Counted from the first letter of the stretch, positions 45,090 through 53,499 are shown. The stretch is DNA of 64,000 nt from BOG-908 sp964242115 (GCA_964242115.1 CAXSZX010000013.1:62001-126000), one strand, 5' to 3'. Made by a program: numbers and translations. Notes: generated by a model from the sequence alone, not told the origin.

Positions 45090-45134
45090 GAAGATAACGT
45101 TTTTTGTTTTTTCAAAGAAGAACTGCTTGCCTTC
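45090..45134. repeat. Right arm of interrupted inverted-repeat element, copy 18b
   Basis: AACGTTTTTTGTTTTTTCAA, then AGAAGAACTGCTTGCC, is a degraded GGTTC-type right arm, ending at the convergent oxidoreductase gene. Confidence 0.7.
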
Positions 45135-45163
45135 CCTGTGCCGCCATCAGCCGCAAGCCAACC

Positions 45164-46147
45164 TCAGGAATGCACCCGTATCAGCCCAGCCGCTTCTGCC
45201 GTCGCCCGCGACCGTGCCATGCCCGCCCCCACGGCGAGTGCCGCCTCCAGCGCCCGCCGCCCCGCCGCCGCGTCCACCACCACCGGCGCTCCGTCCACGC
45301 ACGAGGCCACGAACGCCGCGTGTTCGGCTTCCAACACGTCGTGGTCCTCCCAGGCCGCCTCGTCCAGCAGGAAGCCGTCCGTCCCGGGCACTTCCACGCC
45401 GCGCTCGCGCCCGATCATCGTCAGCCGCCGCGCCACGAAGTCCGCAGACAGGTAGCCCTCCTGGCTGAACAGCCGCATCTTGCGTTCCGTCTTCAGCGAG
45501 ATGCGGCTGGCGGTGATCGTCGCCACGCACCCGTTGACGAAGCGCACCCGCGCGTTGGCGATGTCCTCGAACGCGCTGGAGACCGCCGCCCCCAGCGCGT
45601 CCACGCTCTCGATTTCCGAGTTCACCAGGCTCAACACCAGGTCCAAATCGTGGATCATCAGGTCGAGGATCACCGAGACGTCCGTCCCGCGCGGCTTGAA
45701 CGGCGCGATGCGCGTGGCCTCGATGTAGAGCGGCCGGGTGATGCGCGCCGAGATCGCGCCGTGTTCGGGCGAGTAGCGCAGCAGGTGGCCCACCTGCAGC
45801 ACGCAGCCTTGCGCCCGGGCCAGCTCCGCCAGCGCGTCGGCCTGGTCCAGCGTGGCCGCGATCGGCTTCTCCACCAGCACGTGCCGGCCGCGTTCCAGCG
45901 CCACCGCGGCGATGTCGTAATGCGCCTCTGCCGGCGCGGCGATAATCACCGCCTCGGCCGTCTCCAGCAGGTCCGCCAGCCCCATTGCCGGCACCCCGCC
46001 CAGCTCGCGCCCCACCAGCGCGGCGCGGCCTGCATCCACGTCGGTGATGCCCACCAGCGCCGCTCGCTGGCTGGCTGCGACTTTTATGGCGTGGAAGCGG
46101 CCAAAATGGCCGGCGCCGATGACGCCGATGCGAAGAATCCTGGACAT
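45164..46147 (-). CDS. Gfo/Idh/MocA-family oxidoreductase (GnnA-like)
   Basis: This 327-residue NAD-dependent sugar oxidoreductase has the Rossmann loop RIGVIGAGHFGRFHA, the family motif HVLVEKPIAATLDQA, then LQVGHLLRYSPEHGA and DVSVILDLMIHDLDLVLSL. The D-LMIHDLDL/ SVDALGAAV / RVRFVNGCVATITASR run is what I remember from UDP-GlcNAc 3-dehydrogenase (GnnA) relatives that supply 3-amino sugars for lipid A. No aminotransferase partner (GnnB) is in the window, so this remains a hypothesis. ATG 46147 or ATG 46159 could be the start. Confidence 0.82.
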   Translation of the reverse strand: MSRILRIGVIGAGHFGRFHAIKVAASQRAALVGITDVDAGRAALVGRELGGVPAMGLADLLETAEAVIIAAPAEAHYDIAAVALERGRHVLVEKPIAATLDQADALAELARAQGCVLQVGHLLRYSPEHGAISARITRPLYIEATRIAPFKPRGTDVSVILDLMIHDLDLVLSLVNSEIESVDALGAAVSSAFEDIANARVRFVNGCVATITASRISLKTERKMRLFSQEGYLSADFVARRLTMIGRERGVEVPGTDGFLLDEAAWEDHDVLEAEHAAFVASCVDGAPVVVDAAAGRRALEAALAVGAGMARSRATAEAAGLIRVHS

Positions 46148-47075
46148 GGCGGCGACCATAGAACAGGAACGCAGGATCAGGGAGACGCCTCCCGCCGTGC
46201 CAAAGACCCCGCCCGTGCTGCTCTCCGAACTCCACGTCTTCCCGGTAAAGGGCCTTGCCGGCTTCTCGCCCAACCGGGCCGACGTCGAACCCTGCGGGCT
46301 GGGTGGCGACCGCCGCTGGATGGTGGTCGACCCGACCGGTCGCATGTTTACGCAACGCACCCACCCTGCGATGGCCACCATTCGCGCTGGCCTGCACGGT
46401 ACTCAGACCACTCTGAGCCGCCCCGGCCACGGCAGCTTCACCCTCGCTTTGCCAACACCCGATGCCCCGCGCGCCGAGGTCAGCATCTGGCGCGACTCGC
46501 TGACCGCCGCGCTGGCTGACGATGATGCCCACGCCTGGATCACCCGCGCGCTGGGCACCGACGCCCGCCTCGCCTACATGGACGACCAGGCCGTCCGCCC
46601 GGTGAACCCGACCCACGGCGCACCTACCGACCGCGTCAGCTTCGCCGACGGCTACCCGGTCCTGCTCACCTCGGCGGGCTCGCTGGCCGACTTGAATGCC
46701 CGCCTGTCGCACCCCGTCCCGATCAGCCGCTTTCGCGCCAACCTGGTAGTCGCCGGCGCGGCTCCGTGGGCCGAGGACACCTGGCGGCTGATCCGCATCG
46801 GCTCGGCCACGTTCCGGGTGGTCAAACCCTGCGAGCGCTGCACGGTGACCACCATCGACCAGCAGACCGGCGAGCGGCCCCATCGCACGGAGCCGCTGCG
46901 CACGCTGGCGCGGTTCCGGCAGGACGAGCGCGGGATCATGTTCGGGCAGAACCTGATCCCGATCGGGGGCGACGGCGGCTTCGGCCTAGTCACCGTCGGG
47001 AACCGGGTGGAGGTGCTGGAGAGCGGGGCGCCAAACGTGGTTCCGGTGGTGGCAGGGAGCGAAGTGCTCGCTTGA
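46146..47075 (+). CDS. MOSC-domain protein (YcbX-like)
   Basis: This is a 309-residue protein with an N-terminal MOSC beta-barrel (LSELHVFPVKGLAGFSPNRA, GLGGDRRWMVVDPTGRMFTQR) and a C-terminal MOSC domain. The cysteine in VVKPCERCTVTTIDQQTG is the one predicted to coordinate molybdenum. YcbX-type proteins reduce N-hydroxylated compounds. The ATG 46146 overlaps the divergent oxidoreductase start; GTG 46197, with AGGGAG upstream, is a credible alternative. Confidence 0.87.
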   Translation: MAATIEQERRIRETPPAVPKTPPVLLSELHVFPVKGLAGFSPNRADVEPCGLGGDRRWMVVDPTGRMFTQRTHPAMATIRAGLHGTQTTLSRPGHGSFTLALPTPDAPRAEVSIWRDSLTAALADDDAHAWITRALGTDARLAYMDDQAVRPVNPTHGAPTDRVSFADGYPVLLTSAGSLADLNARLSHPVPISRFRANLVVAGAAPWAEDTWRLIRIGSATFRVVKPCERCTVTTIDQQTGERPHRTEPLRTLARFRQDERGIMFGQNLIPIGGDGGFGLVTVGNRVEVLESGAPNVVPVVAGSEVLA

Positions 47076-47087
47076 AGGTCAAGCGAA

Positions 47088-47160
47088 GAGAGAAGGAAGG
47101 CTTTCTTTTTCGAGAAAAAGAAGCAAAAAGCTTTTGCGCACGCTGTCGCGGACGGCTGAG
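47088..47160. repeat. Single left arm plus core of the inverted-repeat element, copy 19
   Basis: Convergent junction of the MOSC gene and a membrane-protein gene. GGCTTTCTTTTTCGAGAAAA, then AGAAGCAAAAAGCTTTTGCG and CGCTGTCGCGGACGGCTGAG are present; the right arm is absent. Confidence 0.82.
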
Positions 47161-47194
47161 ACAGCACGCAGCCGGACGATTGATGCAGCAGGTC

Positions 47195-47668
47195 TTAAGG
47201 ACAGTGTCCGTCGGCAAGAACCCACCGCAACGGCGGGTGGCGCTCGTTCAGTGGCAATGGGCAAGCCACGTAGTGCCGGTTCGCCAGGATCGCTGACGTT
47301 GCGAACTCCGTCAGCGGAACCGCTATGACCGTCAGCAGCACACTCCCTATCGCCACACCAAAACACACTGTCAGCGCGTTCATTCCGCGCTTGGACGTGG
47401 CCCGCCTGCGACGCTCGCTTCCAGGCGCCTGATCCGGCGCAGGCAACAGCGTCATCGCAGCCAGCGCAAAACACAGAACCGCCAATGGCAGACCGATCGC
47501 ATCGCGTGGAGACAACGCCACCACCGGCGCATGACGGCGAACGGCGTCTATCGACGGCAGCAGGCTGGACACCGAGAACCATAACGGCAACAAGCCGAGT
47601 AGAGCGAAGCCGGCAAACGCAGGCAGCGCCTTGGACCGGTCAGGTAATGACCAACCACTACCTACCAT
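47195..47668 (-). CDS. Three-helix inner-membrane protein
   Basis: This 157-residue protein has three hydrophobic stretches (ALPAFAGFALLGLLPLWF, GLPLAVLCFALAAMTLL and VCFGVAIGSVLLTVIAVPL) and a short cysteine-containing C-terminus (NRHYVACPLPLNERHPPL, DGHCP). The ATG lies within the last codons of the upstream gene (ATGGTAG), a seven-base overlap. The two probably form one unit. I recognise no family. Confidence 0.65.
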   Translation of the reverse strand: MVGSGWSLPDRSKALPAFAGFALLGLLPLWFSVSSLLPSIDAVRRHAPVVALSPRDAIGLPLAVLCFALAAMTLLPAPDQAPGSERRRRATSKRGMNALTVCFGVAIGSVLLTVIAVPLTEFATSAILANRHYVACPLPLNERHPPLRWVLADGHCP

Positions 47669-48114
47669 AGATAGGATAGTTCGCCGCGAACCCAATCCGC
47701 CTGGCGCCCGAGCTTGTCTGCAAGCGCGCGTGAATCCTGCGCAAGGTCGTTCACAAGCCTGCTGTGAGCGAGCTGGTTGAAGCGCGCATCCGCCTCCGCG
47801 CCCAAATTGTTCCAGACCTGCGCCAGCGTCGCCAGTCGTTTGTCGTAACGCTCGCTGAGCTTGTCGGTGATGTGACATTCCTCGTCCAGCTTGTACAACG
47901 CGTAACCCGCTATCACACCGACCGCAAAAGCCACCAGGAAAGGCCCGCAGGCGAGACTGCCAATCGTGGCAAGGCCGGCGATGGTGGTGCCGGAGATGGC
48001 GGATCCCGCCGCAGCGCCAAGAGCGGACGCTAGCACGACCGACGGGATGTCCACCGTGAGGCTGCCGAGAAGCTGTCCCAGCGTCGAGTTGTCCCGAAAA
48101 ATGTAGTCGGCCAC
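47662..48114 (-). CDS. C-terminal part of frameshifted membrane protein
   Basis: This 150-codon frame begins VADYIFRDNSTLGQLLGSLTV. It continues with a Gly/Ala-rich double membrane segment (ASALGAAAGSAISGTTIAG, GPFLVAFAVGVIAGYALY) and a helical tail ending GRQADWVRGELSYLW. By memory, homologues are one polypeptide in which this part follows directly after a segment like RFGIYLVVAV. That segment is present here one frame away at the end of the 48030-48518 frame. It is therefore probably the 3' part of a gene broken by a one-base deletion near 48115. Confidence 0.7.
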   Translation of the reverse strand: MADYIFRDNSTLGQLLGSLTVDIPSVVLASALGAAAGSAISGTTIAGLATIGSLACGPFLVAFAVGVIAGYALYKLDEECHITDKLSERYDKRLATLAQVWNNLGAEADARFNQLAHSRLVNDLAQDSRALADKLGRQADWVRGELSYLW

Positions 48115-48518
48115 GTCACAGCAACTACGAGGTAGATCCCGAACCGGGCAGAGTCCTTCGCCGCGGCGCGTATGCCGGGTTTGCCTATCTGTAGCTCCAT
48201 GATTTTCGGATTATCGAGCCGATAGCGCGTACCGGTGATGATCTTGCGTCCGGCCGGCCACCCCTTGAAGACGACCAGATCGTGTCCCGCGCTGCTTTTC
48301 GTGAAGTAGACCTGGGCGCCTTTCCAGGACGCGAAATCCTTGCGGAGCTTGTACAATATCTTCGCACTGCCGAAAGTGTCCTTTAACGGACCTGTCCAGA
48401 GCTTGCCCTGTGTCTCCTGCTCGCTGAGCATGATGTCGTCCTGTGTCGGGGTAAGCTCGTGGCGAGCGACCTTCTCCTCCAGCCAAATACGCAACATGTT
48501 CTTCTCGTCGACGACCAT
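48030..48518 (-). CDS. N-terminal part of frameshifted membrane protein
   Basis: This 162-codon frame starts at ATG 48518 (VVDEKNMLRIWLEEKVARHE). It has a soluble domain with ILYKLRKDFASWKGAQVYF, VVFKGWPAGRKIITGTRY, LDNPKIMELQIGKPGIRAA and RFGIYLVVAV. After that the frame turns into Arg/Ser/Thr-rich nonsense for about 30 codons, while the sensible continuation is in the next frame. The protein would be a soluble N-domain joined to a YafU-like Gly-rich membrane hairpin. The function is unknown. Confidence 0.68.
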   Translation of the reverse strand: MVVDEKNMLRIWLEEKVARHELTPTQDDIMLSEQETQGKLWTGPLKDTFGSAKILYKLRKDFASWKGAQVYFTKSSAGHDLVVFKGWPAGRKIITGTRYRLDNPKIMELQIGKPGIRAAAKDSARFGIYLVVAVTWPTTFFGTTRRWDSFSAASRWTSRRSC

Positions 48519-48889
48519 CACCCGCTGCGTCGGGCTTGCCGGTGGCGCGACAGCCGGCGATGAAGCAGCCGCCAGGAGACGTGACGGGTGGCATGGCCTT
48601 ACTCTGATGCTTGGTCGCAATCGCAACACTTTACGTTACCGAAAGTTCTCGCCGCCGGGCTTTCCGCCCTGCCTGCCTGCCCGCCTTGCCTACGACGGGC
48701 GCGGGTTGGTGACAGCTTGCCAACCACTGACCCAGAGAATCAGGCGCCGGAAACAGGCAGGCGCGAGCACGACCCGTCCTTCGCCGGTGCTTCCGTTCAC
48801 CAGCGACCAAGCTCTCCTTGCCTCTACCCCCCCGCCGCAGGCATACCCCGCCGAAAGCCCCTCCTCCACCGGAGCCCAGACCACCCACC
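48519..48889. other. Upstream region of secD without a supported gene
   Basis: About 370 bases lie between the divergent frameshifted gene and secD. Several frames are open but none shows a domain. The region before secD is C-rich and purine-poor, with no clear ribosome site. Confidence 0.5.
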
Positions 48890-50449
48890 ATGATGTATTT
48901 CAGCCGCGGCAAGACCCTCGGCGTTCTCGCCATCTGCTTTCTGGGCCTCCTCCTCGCCCTGCCCAACCTCGCCCCGGCCCCCAACTCATGGATCCCCTGG
49001 CGCCGCGTCCACCTGGGCCTCGACCTCCGCGGCGGCTCCTACCTGCTGATGCAGGTCGACCTCGACGCCGTTAAACACGAACGCCTCGACGCGCTGGCAG
49101 ACGGAGCCCGCGCTGCCCTCCTGCACGACCACCTCGGCTACCAGAACCTCGCCCCCGAACCCAACAACGGCCGCGTCTTCCTCCACCTCCGCGACCCGTC
49201 CCAGCACGACGCCGCCATCGCCGCCCTCCGCGCCATCCCGCAAGCCGTCCCCGGCGAGTTCACCGTCACCGACCTCGCGGGCAGCAACGTCGCCATCACC
49301 CTCTCGCCCGCCGCCCTGCGCCAGACCGCTACCCACGCCGTCGAGCAGTCCATCGAGATCGTCCGCCGCCGCATCGACGAGACCGGCGTCGTCGACCCCC
49401 AGATCACCCGCCAGGGCGACGACCGCATCGTCGTCCAGCTTCCGGGCGTCGAGGACCCCAACCGCGTCAAGGAACTCCTCGGCAAGACCGCCAAGATGAC
49501 CTTCCATTTGCTCGACGAGAGCTACGTCGCCGGCGAACCCGCTCCCCCCGGCACCGAGCTGCTGCCGATGCAGGCCAATCCCGCCGAGAAGCTCCCCATC
49601 CGCAAGCGCGTGGAAGTGGACGGTGCCGACCTCACCGATGCCCGCGCCGGCACCAGCCAGCAGGACGGCGCCTGGGTGGTGAACTTCACCTTCGACTCGC
49701 TCGGCGCCCGCCGCTTCGCCGACACGTCGCGCAACAACATCGGCAAGCGCTTCGCCATCGTGCTCGACAACCAGATCATCAGCGCTCCGGTCATCCGCCA
49801 GGCCATCACCGGCGGCCAGGGCCAGATCAGCGGCAACTTCGACGCCGAGAGCGCCAACCAGCTCTCCATCCTGCTCCGCGCCGGCGCCCTGCCCGCACCT
49901 CTCACCGTCGAGGAGGAACGCACCGTCGGCCCCGAACTCGGTGCGGACTCAATCCGTGCCGGCGCCTACTCGCTGATCGCCGGCTTCCTGCTGGTAGTGG
50001 GCTTCATGGGCACCTTCTACGGCCTGTTCGGCTGGTTCGCGAACGTGGCCCTGCTCGCCAACCTCATCCTGCTGGTGGCCATCCTCTCCCTCTTCCAGGC
50101 CACCCTCACGCTGCCTGGCATGGCCGGCCTGCTGCTCACGCTGGGCATGGCGGTGGACGCCAACATCCTCATCAACGAGCGCATCCGCGAAGAAACCAAG
50201 AACGGGCGCACGCCGCTCAACGCCATGGAGACCGGCTTCCGCCGCGCCTTCTCCACCATCCTGGACAGCAACGTCACCGCCTTTCTCGCCCACGTCATGC
50301 TGTTCGTCTTCGGCACCGGGCCGGTGAAGGGCTTCGCGCTCACCATCACCGTGGGCATCGCGACCACGCTGTTTACGGCTACAGTGCTGGCTCGGCTGAT
50401 GATGGTGCGATGGTACGCGGCACAGCGGCCGCAGCTGTTGCCGGTGTAA
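48890..50449 (+). CDS. secD: Protein translocase subunit SecD
   Basis: This is a 519-residue RND-fold subunit of the SecDF complex, which uses the proton gradient to pull exported proteins out of SecYEG. The N-terminal TM helix (TLGVLAICFLGLLLALPNL) is followed by the LGLDLRGGSYLLMQVD motif, the large periplasmic P1 domain (about 60-330) and five C-terminal TM helices with GMAVDANILINERIREE and the DSNVTAFL segment. yajC is not adjacent. A repeat element separates secD from secF. Confidence 0.96.
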   Translation: MMYFSRGKTLGVLAICFLGLLLALPNLAPAPNSWIPWRRVHLGLDLRGGSYLLMQVDLDAVKHERLDALADGARAALLHDHLGYQNLAPEPNNGRVFLHLRDPSQHDAAIAALRAIPQAVPGEFTVTDLAGSNVAITLSPAALRQTATHAVEQSIEIVRRRIDETGVVDPQITRQGDDRIVVQLPGVEDPNRVKELLGKTAKMTFHLLDESYVAGEPAPPGTELLPMQANPAEKLPIRKRVEVDGADLTDARAGTSQQDGAWVVNFTFDSLGARRFADTSRNNIGKRFAIVLDNQIISAPVIRQAITGGQGQISGNFDAESANQLSILLRAGALPAPLTVEEERTVGPELGADSIRAGAYSLIAGFLLVVGFMGTFYGLFGWFANVALLANLILLVAILSLFQATLTLPGMAGLLLTLGMAVDANILINERIREETKNGRTPLNAMETGFRRAFSTILDSNVTAFLAHVMLFVFGTGPVKGFALTITVGIATTLFTATVLARLMMVRWYAAQRPQLLPV

Positions 50450-50593
50450 GAAAGAAAGGCCTTCTTTTTTGAAAAAAAGAAGCAAAAAACTTTTGCTCCC
50501 TCGGCACTCGTCGCGTGAGACGACTCGTTTCACCAACACGCGTCTAAGGGACCAAAAGTTTTTTGGTTCTTTTTTTCAAAAAAGAACCGCTTC
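50450..50593. repeat. Intergenic inverted-repeat element, copy 20
   Basis: Full, near-perfect copy between secD and secF on the same strand, with a CCTTC-type left arm and a GGTTC right arm. Its spacer has CTCGTCGCGTGAGACGAC, a different core. It starts right after the secD TAA. Confidence 0.92.
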
Positions 50594-50619
50594 ACCCAAC
50601 CTGTAAGATAAACACCCCC

Positions 50620-51570
50620 ATGTTCACCCGCCCCCTATTCCGCTTCGTCCCCGACAACACGCGCTTCGCCTTCATGCGCGCGCGTTTCTACGGGCTTGCC
50701 GGCTCCTTCATCCTCTCCGCGATCTCCATTGGCCTGTTCTTCTACCCCGGCCTCCGCCTGGGCCTGGACTTCAAGGGCGGCATCACCGTCGAGGCCCGCA
50801 CCCAGGGCCCGGCCGACTTCAACCACCTCCGCGCCGCCTTCGCCCAGGCCGGCGTGCCCACCGCGGGCCTGCAGCGCTTCGGCGCGCCGGACGACGTGCT
50901 CATCCGCCTCGACGCGCAAGCCACCCCGCAGGCCAATCAGGCCATGCAGCGCCAGGTTGAACACGTGCTGGCCACCGCGCAACCGGGCTCACGCGTTCTT
51001 CGAAACGACGTCGTCGGTGCCTCCGTCAGCGCGGAGCTGTTCCGCAACGGCGTGCTGGCACTCGTCATCAGCTTAGGCATGATCTTCGCCTACATCTGGT
51101 TCCGCTTCGAATGGCAGTTCGCCGTCGGCGCGGTCGTCACGTTGCTGCTCGACGTCACCAAAACCATCGGCTTCCTGGTCATCACGCGCATCGAGTTCGA
51201 CAGCGTGATGGTTGCAGCCATCCTCACCATCATCGGCTACTCCACCAACGACAAGGTCGTCGTCTACGATCGCGTGCGGGAAAACCTGCGCAAATACAAA
51301 ACGATGCCGTTACGGCAACTTATCGACCTGTCGATCAACGAAACGCTCAACCGCACGTTGGGCACCAGCTCAACCGTGTTTCTCGCCAGTGTTCCGCTTG
51401 CCTTGTTCGGCGGCGAAAGCCTGTCAGGTTTCGCGATGGCCATGCTGTTCGGCATCGCCATCGGCACTGTCAGCTCCATCATGATTGCAGCACCTATCCT
51501 GCTGCTTCTGGGAGAAAACAGGTTGCGTCGCGAGGTGACAGCACCCGTCAAGACGGCAACTGCGCGTTGA
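50620..51570 (+). CDS. secF: Protein translocase subunit SecF
   Basis: This 316-residue partner of SecD has an N-terminal TM helix after a short basic start, the GLRLGLDFKGGITVEARTQG motif, a smaller periplasmic domain and five C-terminal helices. These include IIGYSTNDKVVVYDRVRENL and LNRTLGTSSTVFLASVPLALF. SecDF genes are usually within a few bases; here a ~144-bp element and 26 further bases intervene, so coupling is lost. Confidence 0.96.
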   Translation: MFTRPLFRFVPDNTRFAFMRARFYGLAGSFILSAISIGLFFYPGLRLGLDFKGGITVEARTQGPADFNHLRAAFAQAGVPTAGLQRFGAPDDVLIRLDAQATPQANQAMQRQVEHVLATAQPGSRVLRNDVVGASVSAELFRNGVLALVISLGMIFAYIWFRFEWQFAVGAVVTLLLDVTKTIGFLVITRIEFDSVMVAAILTIIGYSTNDKVVVYDRVRENLRKYKTMPLRQLIDLSINETLNRTLGTSSTVFLASVPLALFGGESLSGFAMAMLFGIAIGTVSSIMIAAPILLLLGENRLRREVTAPVKTATAR

Positions 51571-51647
51571 AGCGTCGTCACAATCGCGTTTACGCAAGCG
51601 CCTGACACGATTCGTGCTTGCGCGTCGCCGCGCGGCAATGCGTTGGA

Positions 51648-52796
51648 ATGGATATGTCAGCCGCCCACTCATCTCGCTTCCTGTTCGTCGGTGCCGATGC
51701 CGCGTGGCGCAAGGCGGCCGAAGACGTCGCTGCGCGCCGCAATGCGACGCTCGACGTGCAACCCGACGTCAAGGCTGCACTCGCGTGGATGCTGCCGCCC
51801 AGCCATTGCTACGACCACGTGTTTGCCGTCGCACCGCTTCGCTCCAAGGCGATCGACGCGCTCGCCGGCATGCTCGACGAAGTGACACTCCGCCCCACGC
51901 CGCTGCTGCTGCTCGGCTGCGCCAACAGCTTCACCGCAACGCCAATGCGCTGCGTCGAACATCCTGACGCGGACGCGCTGGCCGCAGCGATGGGCGAGGA
52001 CGCCGCAACATCGCTGCCCAGCCTGCCGCCGATGCAGCCGGCCGAGTTCGTCTCCACCCTGCACGCCGGCGGCCTGCGCATGCGCTTCCAGCCGATCGTG
52101 CGCGCGTCGGATCAGGTGCCGATCGGCCTCGAGGCGCTCGCCCGCCTGCACCACACCACCCGCGGCATCCTGCACCCGAAGGACTTCATCCCGCTCTCCA
52201 TCGCCTGCGGCCGCGAACGCGTGCTGACCGGCATCGCAGCCGCCCGCACCTTCCTCGAGATCGGCTACCGGCTGCGCGAGACCGGCCTGTTCGTCACCCT
52301 CAACCTGCCGCTCGCCAGCGTCATGCACGAGAGCGCCGTCCAGCGCGGCGTAGAGCTCTGCGCAGTGGCCGGAATCTCTCCCCGCGACATCCTCCTCGAG
52401 GTGCTGGAAACCCGCACCGCGCCCGACCTAGGCCGGTTGCGCCACGCGCTCCTGCAATGGCGCGAGGCCGGCTTCCGCACCGCCATCGACGACGCAGGCC
52501 CCGCTTTGCCGCACTGGCGTGAGATGCTGGATCTGCCCTTCGACGTACTGAAGCTGGACGGCGCCATGGTCGCCGACCCTGCGCAGCACACCCTGCTCAC
52601 CACCATCGTTGACGAAGCCAAGGCCCGTGACCGCTTCATCATCGCCGAGGGCGTAGAGGATCAGGCTTGCCTGGACCGGGTGATGCAGCTCGGCGTGGAC
52701 GCGCTGCAGGGCTTCCTGTTTTCCCGACCGCTGCCGGCGCCGGCGGTGACGATCTGGCTGGAGCAGTGGCAGGGGCGGCAGAAAAAGGTAGCTTGA
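51648..52796 (+). CDS. EAL-domain protein with receiver-like N-terminus
   Basis: This protein of about 382 residues has a first ~130 residues like a receiver-fold domain without the phosphoacceptor pocket (FLFVGADAAWRKAAED, PTPLLLLGCANS). The EAL domain follows: MRFQPIVRA, GLEALARLHH (ExLxR kept), TLNLPLASV, LLEVLETRT, AIDDAGPAL, VLKLDGAMV, IIAEGVED and LQGFLFSRPLP. Most c-di-GMP phosphodiesterase residues remain, but loop 6 (normally DDFGTGYS) is DDAGPAL. It may be a weak enzyme or a c-di-GMP sensor. ATG 51654 is an alternative start. Confidence 0.85.
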   Translation: MDMSAAHSSRFLFVGADAAWRKAAEDVAARRNATLDVQPDVKAALAWMLPPSHCYDHVFAVAPLRSKAIDALAGMLDEVTLRPTPLLLLGCANSFTATPMRCVEHPDADALAAAMGEDAATSLPSLPPMQPAEFVSTLHAGGLRMRFQPIVRASDQVPIGLEALARLHHTTRGILHPKDFIPLSIACGRERVLTGIAAARTFLEIGYRLRETGLFVTLNLPLASVMHESAVQRGVELCAVAGISPRDILLEVLETRTAPDLGRLRHALLQWREAGFRTAIDDAGPALPHWREMLDLPFDVLKLDGAMVADPAQHTLLTTIVDEAKARDRFIIAEGVEDQACLDRVMQLGVDALQGFLFSRPLPAPAVTIWLEQWQGRQKKVA

Positions 52797-52799
52797 TAA

Positions 52800-52932
52800 A
52801 GCAAGGCCTTCTTTTCGAGAAAAAGAAGCAAAAGCTTTTGCTCCCTGTCGGGGACCTATCCGGCGAGCGCGCGACAGCGGAGACAAAAGTTTTTTGGTTC
52901 TTTTTTCAAAAAAGAACTGTTTGCTTGCTTCC
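52800..52932. repeat. Intergenic inverted-repeat element, copy 21
   Basis: Full copy at the convergent EAL/cyclo-ligase junction, with a CCTTC-type left and a GGTTC-type right arm. The right arm supplies the last codons (SKQTVLF) and stop of the cyclo-ligase gene. Confidence 0.88.
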
Positions 52933-53499
52933 CGTCTCCACCACCTCCCGCTCAGTAACGATCACCGGCAACACCTGGTCGAACTGGTCTGCCGGAACCG
53001 CATCCACCTCCTGGCCAGCATAACCGAACCCGATCGCCACCCCGTCCGGCAAGCTCGCCAAGGTCCGGTCGTAATACCCGCCGCCGTAGCCGAGCCGCCG
53101 TCCTTGCCGGTCGAAAGCGAGCAGCGGCACGAACAGGATGTCGGGGACCGCCGCGTCGCCCTCCGGATGCTGGGTGCCGAAGCGGCCCTGCTGCATTACG
53201 CAGCCCGGCTGCCAGCGCCGGAACGTCAACGGCTGGCCGCGCGGCGGCGTCTCCGGCAACACGACGCGGCAGCCACGTTCGTGCAGGGCGGCGATCAGGG
53301 GCCGCAGATCGATCTCGCCCGCCAACGGCCACGTGCCTGCGACTGTTGCCCCAGCCGGGATGCGCAGCCGCGTAAGAACCCAGTCAGTGAGCGCCTTGCC
53401 GGCCTCCGGATCGAAGCCGGCGCGCCGCGCGCGCATCTCGGCGCGCAGGGAGGCTTTCCGGGCTGCTATCGACGGGAAGGGCTGCTCGCTCAAAGGCAA
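52906..53499 (-). CDS. 5-formyltetrahydrofolate cyclo-ligase
   Basis: This ATP-dependent enzyme converts 5-formyl-THF to 5,10-methenyl-THF. The protein of about 197 residues has RKASLRAEMRARR, VAGTWPLAGEIDLRPL, VPLLAFDRQGRRLGYGGGYYDRTL (the ATP/folate signature GYGGGYYDR) and an acidic C-terminus. Its gene is enclosed by two repeat copies: the start is a TTG at the edge of one (53499 or 53493), and the last eight residues and stop come from the other. Its position next to 6S RNA and zapA is the classic bacterial arrangement. Confidence 0.9.
   Translation of the reverse strand: MPLSEQPFPSIAARKASLRAEMRARRAGFDPEAGKALTDWVLTRLRIPAGATVAGTWPLAGEIDLRPLIAALHERGCRVVLPETPPRGQPLTFRRWQPGCVMQQGRFGTQHPEGDAAVPDILFVPLLAFDRQGRRLGYGGGYYDRTLASLPDGVAIGFGYAGQEVDAVPADQFDQVLPVIVTEREVVETGSKQTVLF

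Noticed and set aside
48211..48594. PAAR-like start (VTSPGGCFIAG) on the minus strand upstream of the frameshifted gene
   Set aside because: Only a short stretch looks PAAR-like; the frame soon becomes shadow of the known gene and lacks the repeated metal ligands.
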